In this document: in pieces, positions 1-9,334 of the stretch
How positions within the stretch are numbered: the stretch's first letter is position 1
Layout of the letters: each line of letters opens with the position of its first letter
From: Candidatus Latescibacterota bacterium
Lineage (GTDB): Bacteria; Latescibacterota; UBA2968
DNA length: 64,000 nucleotides
Direction: 5' to 3'
Assembly (NCBI GenBank): GCA_022821275.1
Contig: JAJEDY010000001.1
Span: 55,350-119,349 of the forward strand
The notes under the pieces: model-generated
Database searches by the model: none
Told to the model about the DNA's origin: nothing
What the model saw: only the letters and a program-made list of their open reading frames with translations
Program-made: the position numbers and the translations under genes

Positions 1-1120
1 ATCCATATTCGGACTCCATAATTTCGATATCTCTCGCACTGCGTTGCCCCGCAGCCGTTGTAAGCACAAAAAACACGCCCGTTTGTCCCCTATCCCCCAA
101 TAGTTTATCGAGATGCGACAATACGAGCAAATCGCGCCACAGCCCCTTGCTAATCACCGGGCGCGTAACATGCGTCATGACCACATCTGGCTCGTATCCG
201 AGCAAATTCTGCGCATACGCCTGCAAACGCGAGCGAGACTGCAATTTCTCTGCATAAGAAATCCGCACAGCGGGAATACCATTGTACACCAGGTCTATCG
301 CTTCCGCTTCAAGTCCCATAAACCGAAGTTCATCGAGTGTGGGGTCGCCCACGGCAAAAATACCATCGCAGTGTGATGCCAGTTGAACCAGCGCGTGCCG
401 ATAATAATCGGACTGATCTCCAAATACATCCTCAACCACTTCGCCCTGTGCAAGTGCTCGCGCCAGCGCGTTGTAAAACATCACATCGTGCCCCGGGTTG
501 CCCTCTGTGATCTCGCGCATCGCCGAAACCTCATGGGCGTAAAAAATTGCCCAGAAGCGCGGATCATTTTTCACAATAGTTTTGAGCGCAACAGGCATGC
601 CCATATACTCATGGGCCAGCACAATATTCGGGCCGGGATCCTTTCCGATCAGTGCGACAACGGCGTCGTAAATGGCTTCCGCACTATCGATATAAAGCGC
701 GTAATCCGCGATCGTATCATACCGGTCAGACGCAAGGCCAAAATGACGGTAGAGATTGTACTTAAAATTGCGGGACCGCCGGGGGTTGATATCTTCGGCA
801 TCGACGAGCAACACATCGGCTTCATATCCACCCGAGAATTGGCGTATCCCGTAAAGAATATTGACGTTGTACCGCTCTGCTACGCGATTGAGCACGCCGG
901 CACAATCCACATTTTGCACACCGGAAATGGTCGAAAAAAGTACCTTGCCACTTTCAGCGAGAATATCTTCATCCCCCAGGTGCGAAAGCGGACCGACGAG
1001 AAAAGATCGCCGCACGGATTTCTGGTACACAGAAGAGGTCATCAAGCCCTCGAGCACAGTCCCGATACCACCGGCCTTGCGAACTGCTTCGTGTGTCGCG
1101 TGAATCACCGTATAGGTCAT
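1..1120 (-). CDS. Glycosyltransferase, starch/glycogen synthase-like, C-terminus runs off the window (partial)
   Basis: Not in the ORF track because it has no stop inside the window. Reverse-strand reading from ATG at 1118-1120 gives MTYTVIHATREAVRKAGGIGTVLEGLMTSS..., with the KAGGIGTV motif typical of glycogen/starch synthase-type N-termini; open to the window edge. Confidence 0.65.
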   Translation of the reverse strand, partial: MTYTVIHATHEAVRKAGGIGTVLEGLMTSSVYQKSVRRSFLVGPLSHLGDEDILAESGKVLFSTISGVQNVDCAGVLNRVAERYNVNILYGIRQFSGGYEADVLLVDAEDINPRRSRNFKYNLYRHFGLASDRYDTIADYALYIDSAEAIYDAVVALIGKDPGPNIVLAHEYMGMPVALKTIVKNDPRFWAIFYAHEVSAMREITEGNPGHDVMFYNALARALAQGEVVEDVFGDQSDYYRHALVQLASHCDGIFAVGDPTLDELRFMGLEAEAIDLVYNGIPAVRISYAEKLQSRSRLQAYAQNLLGYEPDVVMTHVTRPVISKGLWRDLLVLSHLDKLLGDRGQTGVFFVLTTAAGQRSARDIEIMESEYG

Positions 1121-1123
1121 AAC

Positions 1124-1606
1124 TCAATGCACCGTATCGATCAAAATATCCACTTTTACGGCTCCAGGGGCAACGGGGTTTTGCGGATAAATTCCCTCCA
1201 TATCCCCTGTCTTTGACCCCCCCACACTCCCATCTGCATCAATTTTTGCAGAAACGTACAACGCATCAATCTCAGACCAGTCTATCTCAATCATAGCATC
1301 CCCTCGCGTCAACGTGTACGAATGGGGAAATGCGGAAATGTCGAGCCGCTTCACGGCCAGCGGTGGCCCGCCAACAGGAGCAGGTCGCGCAATAACAAAT
1401 AGCACGGCATTGCTTCCGATGCGCTCGTCCAGCCCATCGGCCAATCGAATCGTGCCCGAAACCACGGCATCTGATGCCTGTGGCCCCGCTTTATCTTCTG
1501 TAGCCTGAGCAGGTGGAGGCTTTGGCGGCGGATGCGCCCCTTCCTCATAGTGCTGACTACAAGACAGCAACGACATAAGAACGCATAAGAAAATAGATTT
1601 ACGCAT
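1124..1606 (-). CDS. Lipoprotein with a CcmI/CycH C-terminal-like beta domain
   Basis: MRKSIFLCVLMSLLSCSQ lipobox; VSGTIRLADGLDERIGSNAVLFVIARPAPVGGPPLAVKRLDISAFPHSYTL resembles the C-terminal domain of cytochrome c biogenesis CcmI/CycH proteins. Confidence 0.6.
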   Translation of the reverse strand: MRKSIFLCVLMSLLSCSQHYEEGAHPPPKPPPAQATEDKAGPQASDAVVSGTIRLADGLDERIGSNAVLFVIARPAPVGGPPLAVKRLDISAFPHSYTLTRGDAMIEIDWSEIDALYVSAKIDADGSVGGSKTGDMEGIYPQNPVAPGAVKVDILIDTVH

Positions 1607-2363
1607 CGATCTCTTCCTCAAACATCGTCAAAATCCTGGGTTCTCCACGCGTAATCGCCACGACATGCTCAAAGTGTGCCGAAGGCAGCCCATCAGCAGC
1701 CGATGCAGTCCAGCCGTCATCTGCCACCACGACCTCGTGTGTCCCCAAATTGACCATCGGCTCAATGGCGAGTACCATTCCCTTTCGCAGGCGCGGGTTG
1801 CGCTCTGGAGGCACGTAATTTGGCACGGCGGGTTCTTCGTGCAACCTGCGCCCAATACCATGCCCAACAAATTGCCGCACAACAGAAAATCCAGATTGCT
1901 CAACCCAGTTTTGCACCGCACCACAAATATCGCTCAGGCGTCTTCCGGCAACCGCTTGCTCAATCCCTTTAAACAGGGCTTCTCGCGTCACCTTCAGCAA
2001 TTCTTTCTCTCTCTCCGAAATATTGCCGACAACGCGCGTAATTGCCTGATCGCCGTAGTAGCCGCGCAATTTTACACCGATATCAATGCTGACAATATCG
2101 CCATCTACCAGCTTCCGCGATCCGGGAATCCCGTGTACGACCTGTTCGTTAATTGAAATACAACTCGCTGCCGGATACCCCTTATAGCCCTTAAATGCGG
2201 GTTCTGCTCCGTGTGACCGGATCACATCTTCGGCCACGCTATCCAGCTCTCTGGTCGTCGTTCCCACTTTGACGAGCGGCTTAAGTGTGCGATGCACCTG
2301 CCCCACAATGCGGTTTGCCTCAACCATCAAATCCAGTTCTCGATCTGTTCGCAATACAATCAC
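1599..2363 (-). CDS. map: Methionine aminopeptidase type I
   Basis: 254 aa with GYPAASCISINEQVVHGIPGSR, DIVSIDIGVKLRGYYGDQAIT, GHGIGRRLHEEPAVPNY and LAIEPMVNLG metallopeptidase motifs. Confidence 0.95.
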   Translation of the reverse strand: MIVLRTDRELDLMVEANRIVGQVHRTLKPLVKVGTTTRELDSVAEDVIRSHGAEPAFKGYKGYPAASCISINEQVVHGIPGSRKLVDGDIVSIDIGVKLRGYYGDQAITRVVGNISEREKELLKVTREALFKGIEQAVAGRRLSDICGAVQNWVEQSGFSVVRQFVGHGIGRRLHEEPAVPNYVPPERNPRLRKGMVLAIEPMVNLGTHEVVVADDGWTASAADGLPSAHFEHVVAITRGEPRILTMFEEEIDA

Positions 2364-2374
2364 AGCGTACTCCC

Positions 2375-4000
2375 CTAACGCGATTCTCCAAAATGGGAAA
2401 CAAAAATGAGAAAATCCAGGAAATCAACAGGCCCATCCCCATTGAAATCCAATTTCGGATCGTACTTACTATCCGTGTACAAACGCTTAAAACCATCGGC
2501 AAAACGCAGAAAATCGGAAAATGCAACGCGCCCATCGCCATCGACATCGCATACGAGATCCGTCGCCATACTGCCGCCAGTTGACAGCGTGTAATTCACG
2601 CGCCGCCTTTCACCCGAAAGCGATGCCTCCATCACAATAAATACAACCTCGTCAAAACGATTGGCTCTTGGAATAACTACTGTTGTTCCCCGCGGGTATA
2701 ATAATTCGACGCCAGACGGAGAGATCAGCATAACCAGCAATGCCCATTGTCCCTGAGCGTCCAGTGCAAATGTCCCCCGAAGCCCGCCAAAGATATTTGA
2801 AGTTGCCACGCGCAAATACGTCGCCCCCAAATGATCAACCGTTTCAGACCCATCAACAGAACCACCTGTGCCGAGGAATATATCGGCGTGCTTTATCGAG
2901 GGCAAATCGCGCGCCTCAACATAATACCCGGGACGCGTGCGTACATCAGTCAAATAATTCCACGCGGCAAACCGCGGCATCACCTGTGCAAATCCCCCCA
3001 GAGGCATCCCATCATCTATAAGCGACAAACTATAATTGCTCGGATCGCGTCTTTGTAGCAACTCCCAAACGCTTTTGATCGCATCTGCACTGTAAACCTG
3101 CTCGATGTGGTGGGCAAAAATCGACGCGCCAAAAGGATGGGCACTATTAGAAAACTTGTCTAATGACGCTTCGGGATCGTCGTAAAAACAAGAAAAATTG
3201 CTCGGGCAACTCATATACTGATAAAAATCATTCACGTCGGGATAGGCCACGTCCTCCATCCAGGTCGCCGTGAGTTCCTGCCACCACGCAGCGGCAAAAT
3301 CGGCATAATACCCAAATTGAATCGCGTGGAAAAACTCGTGTGCAGCCGTCACGCGCAACCCGTTGAATCCACGTGAATTTACAGGATAAATACTATCCGT
3401 AAAATTATTGTCAATTTCCATATAACTCGACGTCGTCACTTCCGTAAATACAATTGGGTATGTATAACCATAAACTCGCTGAATCGCGAGATTTTTAATA
3501 TAAATGTCGTAAACACCATCGCCATCGGATGGAGGTGGATTGTAGCCCAACTGATTGATCTCCAAATCCCAAACCGCCTCAAAAACCCGCGCAGTTTCAT
3601 CGACATAATCCGGCACGCCATTGGCATCTGCGTCTGTTGGCGCAACGGCGTGTGTCCCCGTGGTATTATAGTGAATTTTGAAACGTCCTCTCGGAGACAG
3701 TATTGAATGACTCAGGATGGGACGCTGCAGAAGAAAAGCAAATGCCTCCTTTGCTGCGGGAGGCAATCGGTCCCAATTTGCGGTCAAACCCCTTATCGCC
3801 GATGTCCCACAGGTAGCTCTATCCAGCCGAAATTCGCTATCAACGGGCAGTACATCGGGAAAAAAATGAGCACATGCACGGCAATAAATATCGTGCAATT
3901 CAGTTCCGGGCGCAAAAATGGGCGGAACTTGTGCATGCACGGATCCGCCCGCCAATAAAATAATCGCCAACAAAAGAACAACCCTGCCCATCTCAGCCAT
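2375..4000 (-). CDS. Secreted HExxH metalloprotease-like protein (MXAN_6640-like) with C-terminal tandem EF-hand/dockerin-like module
   Basis: Likely start at MAEMGRVVLLLAIILLAGGSVHAQ (signal peptide); HEFFHAIQFGYYADFAAAWWQELTATWMEDVAYPDVNDFYQY; C-term DVDGDGRVAFSDFLRFADGF...DFNGDGPVDFLDFLIFVSHFG. Confidence 0.8.
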   Translation of the reverse strand: MAEMGRVVLLLAIILLAGGSVHAQVPPIFAPGTELHDIYCRACAHFFPDVLPVDSEFRLDRATCGTSAIRGLTANWDRLPPAAKEAFAFLLQRPILSHSILSPRGRFKIHYNTTGTHAVAPTDADANGVPDYVDETARVFEAVWDLEINQLGYNPPPSDGDGVYDIYIKNLAIQRVYGYTYPIVFTEVTTSSYMEIDNNFTDSIYPVNSRGFNGLRVTAAHEFFHAIQFGYYADFAAAWWQELTATWMEDVAYPDVNDFYQYMSCPSNFSCFYDDPEASLDKFSNSAHPFGASIFAHHIEQVYSADAIKSVWELLQRRDPSNYSLSLIDDGMPLGGFAQVMPRFAAWNYLTDVRTRPGYYVEARDLPSIKHADIFLGTGGSVDGSETVDHLGATYLRVATSNIFGGLRGTFALDAQGQWALLVMLISPSGVELLYPRGTTVVIPRANRFDEVVFIVMEASLSGERRRVNYTLSTGGSMATDLVCDVDGDGRVAFSDFLRFADGFKRLYTDSKYDPKLDFNGDGPVDFLDFLIFVSHFGESR

Positions 4001-4676
4001 CTTCCCCCAATGATGAAACATAAATATGTGCAGCCACTTCAAGGCCGAGAGAATACCTGGCCTCGCCATTGACCACAATTTCCAGCGGGCCGTTAAAAGG
4101 CGCGCGCCCCACCACCTCGATCTCGACATTGGGTTTAATACCCATCGTCGCCATATAGCGCAACATCTCCGCGCTTTGATCACTCACCTGTCTGACGCGT
4201 ACATTTTCACCTGCTGAAATATCTGCCAGACACAGATAATGGTCGTATTCTATCGAACCATCTTTGCGCGGAATCGGTGCGCCGTGGGGATCAACTGTTG
4301 GATACCCCAGCATTCGGTCAATTTTATCTTCAAACTCCTCGGAAATCACATGCTCTAACCGATCCGCCTCTTCATCGACCTTATCCAGATCAAATCCCAG
4401 TACTTCTGACAGATAAAGCTCGAGCAAACGGTGGTGGCGAAGGACCTCAAGGGCAATGCGTTTTCCCGTCGATGTGAGTACAACGCCCTGATAAGGCGTG
4501 TGTTCCACCAATTTCATCGCCGCGAGTTTCTTGAGCATATTGGTGACCGAAGCAGGTGCCACCGCTCTGTGCTCTGCAATGAGAGAAGTCGTCACAGATG
4601 CGACGGGGTTCTGCCCGTGTGTCAGCTTATAGATCGTTTTCAAATAATCCTGTGACGATTGACTGATCATCTTCAT
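3993..4676 (-). CDS. DtxR/MntR-family metal-dependent transcriptional regulator
   Basis: Winged HTH (SVTNMLKKLAAMKLVEHTPYQGVVLTSTGKRIA) plus dimerization/metal domain (LRHHRLLELYLSEVLGFDLDKVDEEADRLEHVISEEFEDKI) and C-terminal FeoA-like domain. Confidence 0.92.
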   Translation of the reverse strand: MKMISQSSQDYLKTIYKLTHGQNPVASVTTSLIAEHRAVAPASVTNMLKKLAAMKLVEHTPYQGVVLTSTGKRIALEVLRHHRLLELYLSEVLGFDLDKVDEEADRLEHVISEEFEDKIDRMLGYPTVDPHGAPIPRKDGSIEYDHYLCLADISAGENVRVRQVSDQSAEMLRYMATMGIKPNVEIEVVGRAPFNGPLEIVVNGEARYSLGLEVAAHIYVSSLGEDG

Positions 4677-4733
4677 CTCTCCAAATAACTATGACAAAAA
4701 GTAAGATAAACCTCACATACAGGCAAGCACATC

Positions 4734-6008
4734 CTATCCTTCGGGAATGCGCTTGCCCTGCGGATCGGTTGCAATATTGGGCAATGCCGCTCGAATTTCT
4801 TCCCGCAAGCGGTCATCTGTAAAGTGTTCCAGCGCATCGGCAGGGTCGTGTACATGATCTGGCGGAAGCCCTATTTGGTTCAGGTAGGACTCCCAAAGCC
4901 TGTGATTGCGGAGCAATCTGGTCGCGTGTATAACCCCCTGCTCCCCCAGTGAAAAATGTCCATTTTCCCGCGTGATCAGCCCTTGCCACATCAACGACCG
5001 AATCGCAATACCAGACACCCAGCGCGCAGCCGTATCGACCAGGTCGCCCCAACTGAGTGCAGAGACGCGCTGCGATTCTCGCTCGCGGAGCAACTTCAAC
5101 AAAACGTGATCTCGCGCAACCTTCAAAGAGAGTCGCACCTGCCGCACAAATCGCCCCAGCACCCCATAGTGAGGCGCAAAAATCAAAGAAAGCGCGAACA
5201 GGAAGCCCATCACCACAACCATAGCTCCTGCAATAGAGCTATTCCAAACTCCTGCAAGAAAATATCCGGCTATTGCGGAAATAACGCCCATCAGTGCAGA
5301 CAACGTCAAAATGACTTTCAACCGATCGCTCCACAAATAGGCCGAAGCACCGGGAACAATCAGCATCGCCACGACGAGAATAGCCCCCACGGACTCGAAT
5401 GCAGCCACCGTTGTCACAGAAACGGCTCCCATCAGCATATAATGCACCAGCGCAGCACTCACGCCCACAGAAAGCGCCATCTCGGCATCGAAAGACGCGA
5501 TCAAAAGCTCTTTGTAAAACACCAGAACAAATGCGAGATTAAGCGCGAATACCGTTCCGAGAATCCATATCGGGCGCGGTCCCAAATCCCATTCTCCCCA
5601 GAACAGACGGTCCCACGGCGTGTACGCAATCTCTCCATAAAGCACGCATTCCTGATCGAGATCGACCTGCCCGGCAAATGCCGTGATCAAAACAACCCCC
5701 AGCGCGAAAAGCGCTGTAAAAGCAATGCCTATCGACGAGTCTTCTTGCACGCGCCACCTGCGGTGAAATGTCTCAATTAACACCGTGGCAATCACCCCAC
5801 ATATAGCAGCACCAATAAACATCGGAATCACATCGCGGCTGCCCGAAAGTAGAAACGCAATAACAATGCCCGGCAAAACAGCATGGCTCAGGGCATCGCC
5901 CAAAAGCGACATCTTGCGCAACACGAGATACGCGCCCAACAGACCGCACGACGCACCTGCCAGCGCACCTGCCAGCACGATCCAAAATGGTCCCCAGAAC
6001 TCACTCAT
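4734..6008 (-). CDS. Mn/Zn/Fe ABC transporter permease with C-terminal DtxR-like domain
   Basis: ABC-3 permease (MSEFWGPFWIVLAGALAGASCGLLGAYLVLRKMSLLGDALSHAVLPGI...) followed by a DtxR-like wHTH/dimerization segment (RLLRNHRLWESYLNQIGLPPDHVHDPADALEHFTDDRL). Confidence 0.9.
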   Translation of the reverse strand: MSEFWGPFWIVLAGALAGASCGLLGAYLVLRKMSLLGDALSHAVLPGIVIAFLLSGSRDVIPMFIGAAICGVIATVLIETFHRRWRVQEDSSIGIAFTALFALGVVLITAFAGQVDLDQECVLYGEIAYTPWDRLFWGEWDLGPRPIWILGTVFALNLAFVLVFYKELLIASFDAEMALSVGVSAALVHYMLMGAVSVTTVAAFESVGAILVVAMLIVPGASAYLWSDRLKVILTLSALMGVISAIAGYFLAGVWNSSIAGAMVVVMGFLFALSLIFAPHYGVLGRFVRQVRLSLKVARDHVLLKLLRERESQRVSALSWGDLVDTAARWVSGIAIRSLMWQGLITRENGHFSLGEQGVIHATRLLRNHRLWESYLNQIGLPPDHVHDPADALEHFTDDRLREEIRAALPNIATDPQGKRIPEG

Positions 6009-7314
6009 CTTTGCCGGTCCTCCGATAGCCACTGTGCGCTTTGTGAATATCTCCAACAATATCTATATCTTCTTCTGCCAGAATTGTTTCGAGCTGTTCT
6101 ATAATCTCAGGCGTTAAAATATGCTCGACCTCATCGGCGGGCCTATCGACGTGATCCTCCTCCAAAATAGACCGATAAACCAGATAATATTCCCATAGCT
6201 GATGGGATTTGACCACAAAATCCGCCTCTTTGTGTCCCAATTCCGTCAAAGAACACGCACCATTGTGCAGGCTCACCCACCCATCGCGTGCGAGACGTTT
6301 TGCGAGCCGACGCACGCGGTAAAGCGGCAACTGAAGCTCGCCGGCCAGGTCCACCAACACAACCTTCTGCTTGTCCTGCGTCTGCAATGCGAGATATGCC
6401 CGCAAAAAATGCTGACCATTCTCCCGCAACGCGTTTGCCCTGAGCCGCATCCTCCTGGCGAGCACCCCGCGCCTGGGGGCAATCAGCACAGAGACGAGAA
6501 ATGCAGCCGTTGCGACCAGCACCATCACCGGTCCCGTTGGGATTCGAGGAGCAAGCGCGCTCAAGCCAACGCCCATCGCACCGCATAGCGCGCCCAAAAT
6601 ACCCGACACCAGCACCATCACATGCAGCCGATCTGTCCAAAACCGCGCAGCAGCAGCCGGGGTAATCAACATCGCAGCAATGAGAATAACCCCCACAGCC
6701 TGAAGCCCCACCATAACAGTAAGCACGATCAACCCCATCAACAAAAGATCGACCACACGCTGGGAAAATCCCAGTGCAGAGAGAAATTCCGCATCAAAAA
6801 TAAGCCCCTTAAACTCCTTGTAAAAAAGAAAAACCGCAATCATAACCAGTACAGATACAATGCACATCACATACAGGTCAGCACGCACGATAGACGCCGC
6901 CTGTCCAAAAAGAAATTTATCCAGACCACTTTGATTGCCCACCTCACTCTGCTGAATATGCGTGAGCAACACAATACCCCCACCAAAAAATACTGAAAGC
7001 ACAATGCCCAGCGCGGCGTCTGCTTTGATGCGCGTGTAATTGACAATGGCCTCAATAATAAGCACGCCCACCACACCGGAAACAGTTGCGCCCAAAAGCA
7101 GAACGGGCAATGCCTTGCTCTGTGTCCACAGAAATGCCAGCGCAACGCCCGGAAGCGCTGCATGCGCCAGCGCATCGCCCAAAAGGCTGCGCCGGCGCAA
7201 CACGGCAAATGCACCCAGCGTGCCCGATGTCGCCCCGATCAATAGCGAACCGAGCAAAACCAGTTGAAATGTCGCATCCCAAATCACCTCATAAACCCCT
7301 CTGATGATGGGCAA
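6001..7314 (-). CDS. Mn/Zn/Fe ABC transporter permease with C-terminal DtxR-like domain
   Basis: ABC-3 permease (GTLGAFAVLRRRSLLGDALAHAALPGVALAF) plus DtxR-like C-term (KSHQLWEYYLVYRSILEEDHVDRPADEVEHILTPEIIEQLE). Confidence 0.9.
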   Translation of the reverse strand: MPIIRGVYEVIWDATFQLVLLGSLLIGATSGTLGAFAVLRRRSLLGDALAHAALPGVALAFLWTQSKALPVLLLGATVSGVVGVLIIEAIVNYTRIKADAALGIVLSVFFGGGIVLLTHIQQSEVGNQSGLDKFLFGQAASIVRADLYVMCIVSVLVMIAVFLFYKEFKGLIFDAEFLSALGFSQRVVDLLLMGLIVLTVMVGLQAVGVILIAAMLITPAAAARFWTDRLHVMVLVSGILGALCGAMGVGLSALAPRIPTGPVMVLVATAAFLVSVLIAPRRGVLARRMRLRANALRENGQHFLRAYLALQTQDKQKVVLVDLAGELQLPLYRVRRLAKRLARDGWVSLHNGACSLTELGHKEADFVVKSHQLWEYYLVYRSILEEDHVDRPADEVEHILTPEIIEQLETILAEEDIDIVGDIHKAHSGYRRTGKDE

Positions 7315-8074
7315 CGGCCTGCGCGGCTTCGGAAAGCACCGTCAATCGCCCGCCATAAGTTTTGTTCAAATTGTCTTCTGTGAATACATTTTTCGTCTCA
7401 CCAGCGGCAACGATCCGCATATTGATCAAAACCAGCCAGTCAAAATACTGATTCACCGTGTGCAAATCGTGATGTACAACCAGCATGGTCTTTTTGCGCG
7501 CCCTCAAATCCATCAAAATGTCGATAATGGCGCGTTCGGTCGCCGCATCCACACCTGCAAAAGGTTCATCCATCAGATAAATTTGTGCATCTTGAGCCAG
7601 AGCGCGTGCCAGAAAAACACGCTGTTGCTGGCCTCCCGAAAGTTGATTGATCTGCCGATGCCCAAAATCGGTCATACCGACTTTTTCAAGTGCCTCCTCA
7701 GCCAGTTCTCTATCAATTTTATCCGGACGTCTCACCCACCCCACGTGCCCATAACGCCCCATAAGCACCACATCTAAGGCATTGATGGGAAAATCCCAAT
7801 CCACCGACTCTCGTTGTGGCACATAGCCAATGGCCTGCCGCATGCGCAAATAGGGCTTGCCGTAGATACGGACCCACCCCGAAGCCTTGGGCACGAGATC
7901 CATAATCGCTTTAATCATCGTACTCTTGCCCGCGCCATTGGGACCCACGACCCCTACGAGTTTGCCTTCTGGCACAGCGAGATCGACATCCCACAGAACG
8001 GGTTTCTTGTGATATGCCACCGTCATATCGTGGATATGAATGGGCGTCACCGATTCATCAACGGCATGTAACAT
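7289..8074 (-). CDS. Metal ABC transporter ATP-binding protein
   Basis: Walker A GPNGAGKST, signature LSGGQQQRVFLARALAQ, Walker B IYLMDEPFAGVD; start MLHAVDESVTPIHIHDMTVAYHKK. Confidence 0.95.
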   Translation of the reverse strand: MLHAVDESVTPIHIHDMTVAYHKKPVLWDVDLAVPEGKLVGVVGPNGAGKSTMIKAIMDLVPKASGWVRIYGKPYLRMRQAIGYVPQRESVDWDFPINALDVVLMGRYGHVGWVRRPDKIDRELAEEALEKVGMTDFGHRQINQLSGGQQQRVFLARALAQDAQIYLMDEPFAGVDAATERAIIDILMDLRARKKTMLVVHHDLHTVNQYFDWLVLINMRIVAAGETKNVFTEDNLNKTYGGRLTVLSEAAQAVAHHQRGL

Positions 8075-8988
8075 TATCTCAACGCCTCGACAATTGTGTT
8101 CACATTTGACCTGACCATACCGATGTACGTATCGGCCCCACTGCCCGCGGGTCCCATAGCGTCGGAATACAGTGTGCCGCCAATTGCGACATCCCACCCC
8201 CGCGCCTTGCAACCCTCGCGCACGGCATTGATCGAGCGCTCGGGCACACTGCTTTCCACAAAAATGGCTTTTACCTGCCGTTTGACTATAAAATCCACCA
8301 GCAGCGACACATCGTTGACGCCGTATTCCGCCACAGTCGAAATCCCCTGAAGCCCGCGTACTTGAATGCCGTAAGCAAGACCAAAATATCCAAAGGCGTC
8401 ATGTGCTGTAATCAACACGCGCTGGTCGCTGGGAATACGTGCAATCTGCGCTTTTGCCCAGGCGTCGAGATCGAACAATTGCACGCGATACGCCTCTGCA
8501 TTGGCGCGAAATACATCTGCACCATCTGCATCAATCCCGATCAGCGCCTGAACAACCACGGGCAGGGTTTCTGCCCACATGCCGACGTCAAACCAGATAT
8601 GCGGGTCGTGCTCTCCTTGCCCTGCAACCGGTTTCCGCAGCCTTTCTTTGGGAATATCTCGCGACACGGGAATCACCGTCTTGCTGCGCGCCATTTTTTT
8701 AAAAATACCCTCCAGCTTGCCTTCCAGAAAAAGACCGTTGTAAAATATCACATCTGCACGAGACAGTTTTTGCAAATCGCCCTGCGTTGCCTTGTAATAA
8801 TGCGGATCAATCCCAGGTCCCATCAGGGAAATCACCTCTGCGCGATCCCCCGCAACATGGCGCACCAGATCGCCGACCATCCCGGTCGTACACACCACCA
8901 GCTTTTTATCTTCTTCAACCAGCGGCATTTCGTCCCCACCACACGCACACAGCAACAAAACGCCAGCCATAATAAAAAAACGGTACAT
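8074..8988 (-). CDS. Metal ABC transporter substrate-binding lipoprotein (TroA/MntA-like)
   Basis: Lipoprotein signal MYRFFIMAGVLLLCACGG; ZnuA/TroA motifs GIDPHYYKATQGD, DPHIWFDVGMWAE, ITAHDAFGYFGLAYGI, LYSDAMGP; no long His-rich loop, favouring Mn/Fe over Zn. Confidence 0.9.
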   Translation of the reverse strand: MYRFFIMAGVLLLCACGGDEMPLVEEDKKLVVCTTGMVGDLVRHVAGDRAEVISLMGPGIDPHYYKATQGDLQKLSRADVIFYNGLFLEGKLEGIFKKMARSKTVIPVSRDIPKERLRKPVAGQGEHDPHIWFDVGMWAETLPVVVQALIGIDADGADVFRANAEAYRVQLFDLDAWAKAQIARIPSDQRVLITAHDAFGYFGLAYGIQVRGLQGISTVAEYGVNDVSLLVDFIVKRQVKAIFVESSVPERSINAVREGCKARGWDVAIGGTLYSDAMGPAGSGADTYIGMVRSNVNTIVEALR

Positions 8989-9057
8989 ACACCCCCCATA
9001 AAAATATCTACAATTATATATGGCTACAATGCTTCTTATATTACTACTAAAATAAAA

Positions 9058-9073
9058 TTTAGTCTTAGCTAAA
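9058..9073. promoter_or_regulatory. Candidate DtxR/MntR-type operator upstream of the metal ABC operon
   Basis: Inverted repeat TTTAG-TCTTAG-CTAAA about 70 bp upstream of the substrate-binding protein start; half-sites resemble DtxR/MntR boxes. Confidence 0.5.
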
Positions 9074-9105
9074 AGTATAAAAATCAAGGGACCCGGTCAA
9101 GAAAG

Positions 9106-9139
9106 AAAAACCCTCCAATCCATAGATTGAAGGGTTTTT
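9106..9139. terminator. Intrinsic (bidirectional) terminator
   Basis: AAAAACCCTCCAATC-CATA-GATTGAAGGGTTTTT stem with one mismatch, between the feo and metal ABC operons. Confidence 0.8.
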
Positions 9140-9168
9140 ATACAAAACGAAACGCTGTTCTTCCTTCC

Positions 9169-9330
9169 TTACTCAATCTCTATTAAATCCTCGCGTTTTG
9201 CTTCCTCTTCACACGCACCACCGCAACCCGTACACGACGAAGCCCAAAACGGCTTTACAACCTCGCCAATGACGCGATAGGCACACCAGAGTGCCACTCC
9301 AACCGCGATCCAATTTTGCCAGTCGGTCAT
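9169..9330 (-). CDS. FeoB-associated Cys-rich membrane protein
   Basis: MTDWQNWIAVGVALWCAYRVIGEVVKPFWASSCTGCGGACEEE: one TM plus Cys-rich tail directly downstream of feoB. Confidence 0.8.
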   Translation of the reverse strand: MTDWQNWIAVGVALWCAYRVIGEVVKPFWASSCTGCGGACEEEAKREDLIEIE

Positions 9331-9334
9331 ACCA

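Noticed and set aside
383-1216. 277-aa plus-strand ORF
   Set aside because: Antisense to the glycosyltransferase reading frame that starts at 1120 on the minus strand; no recognisable motif.
4956-5780. 274-aa plus-strand ORF
   Set aside because: Antisense shadow of the permease gene; composition is typical of spurious reverse-frame translation.
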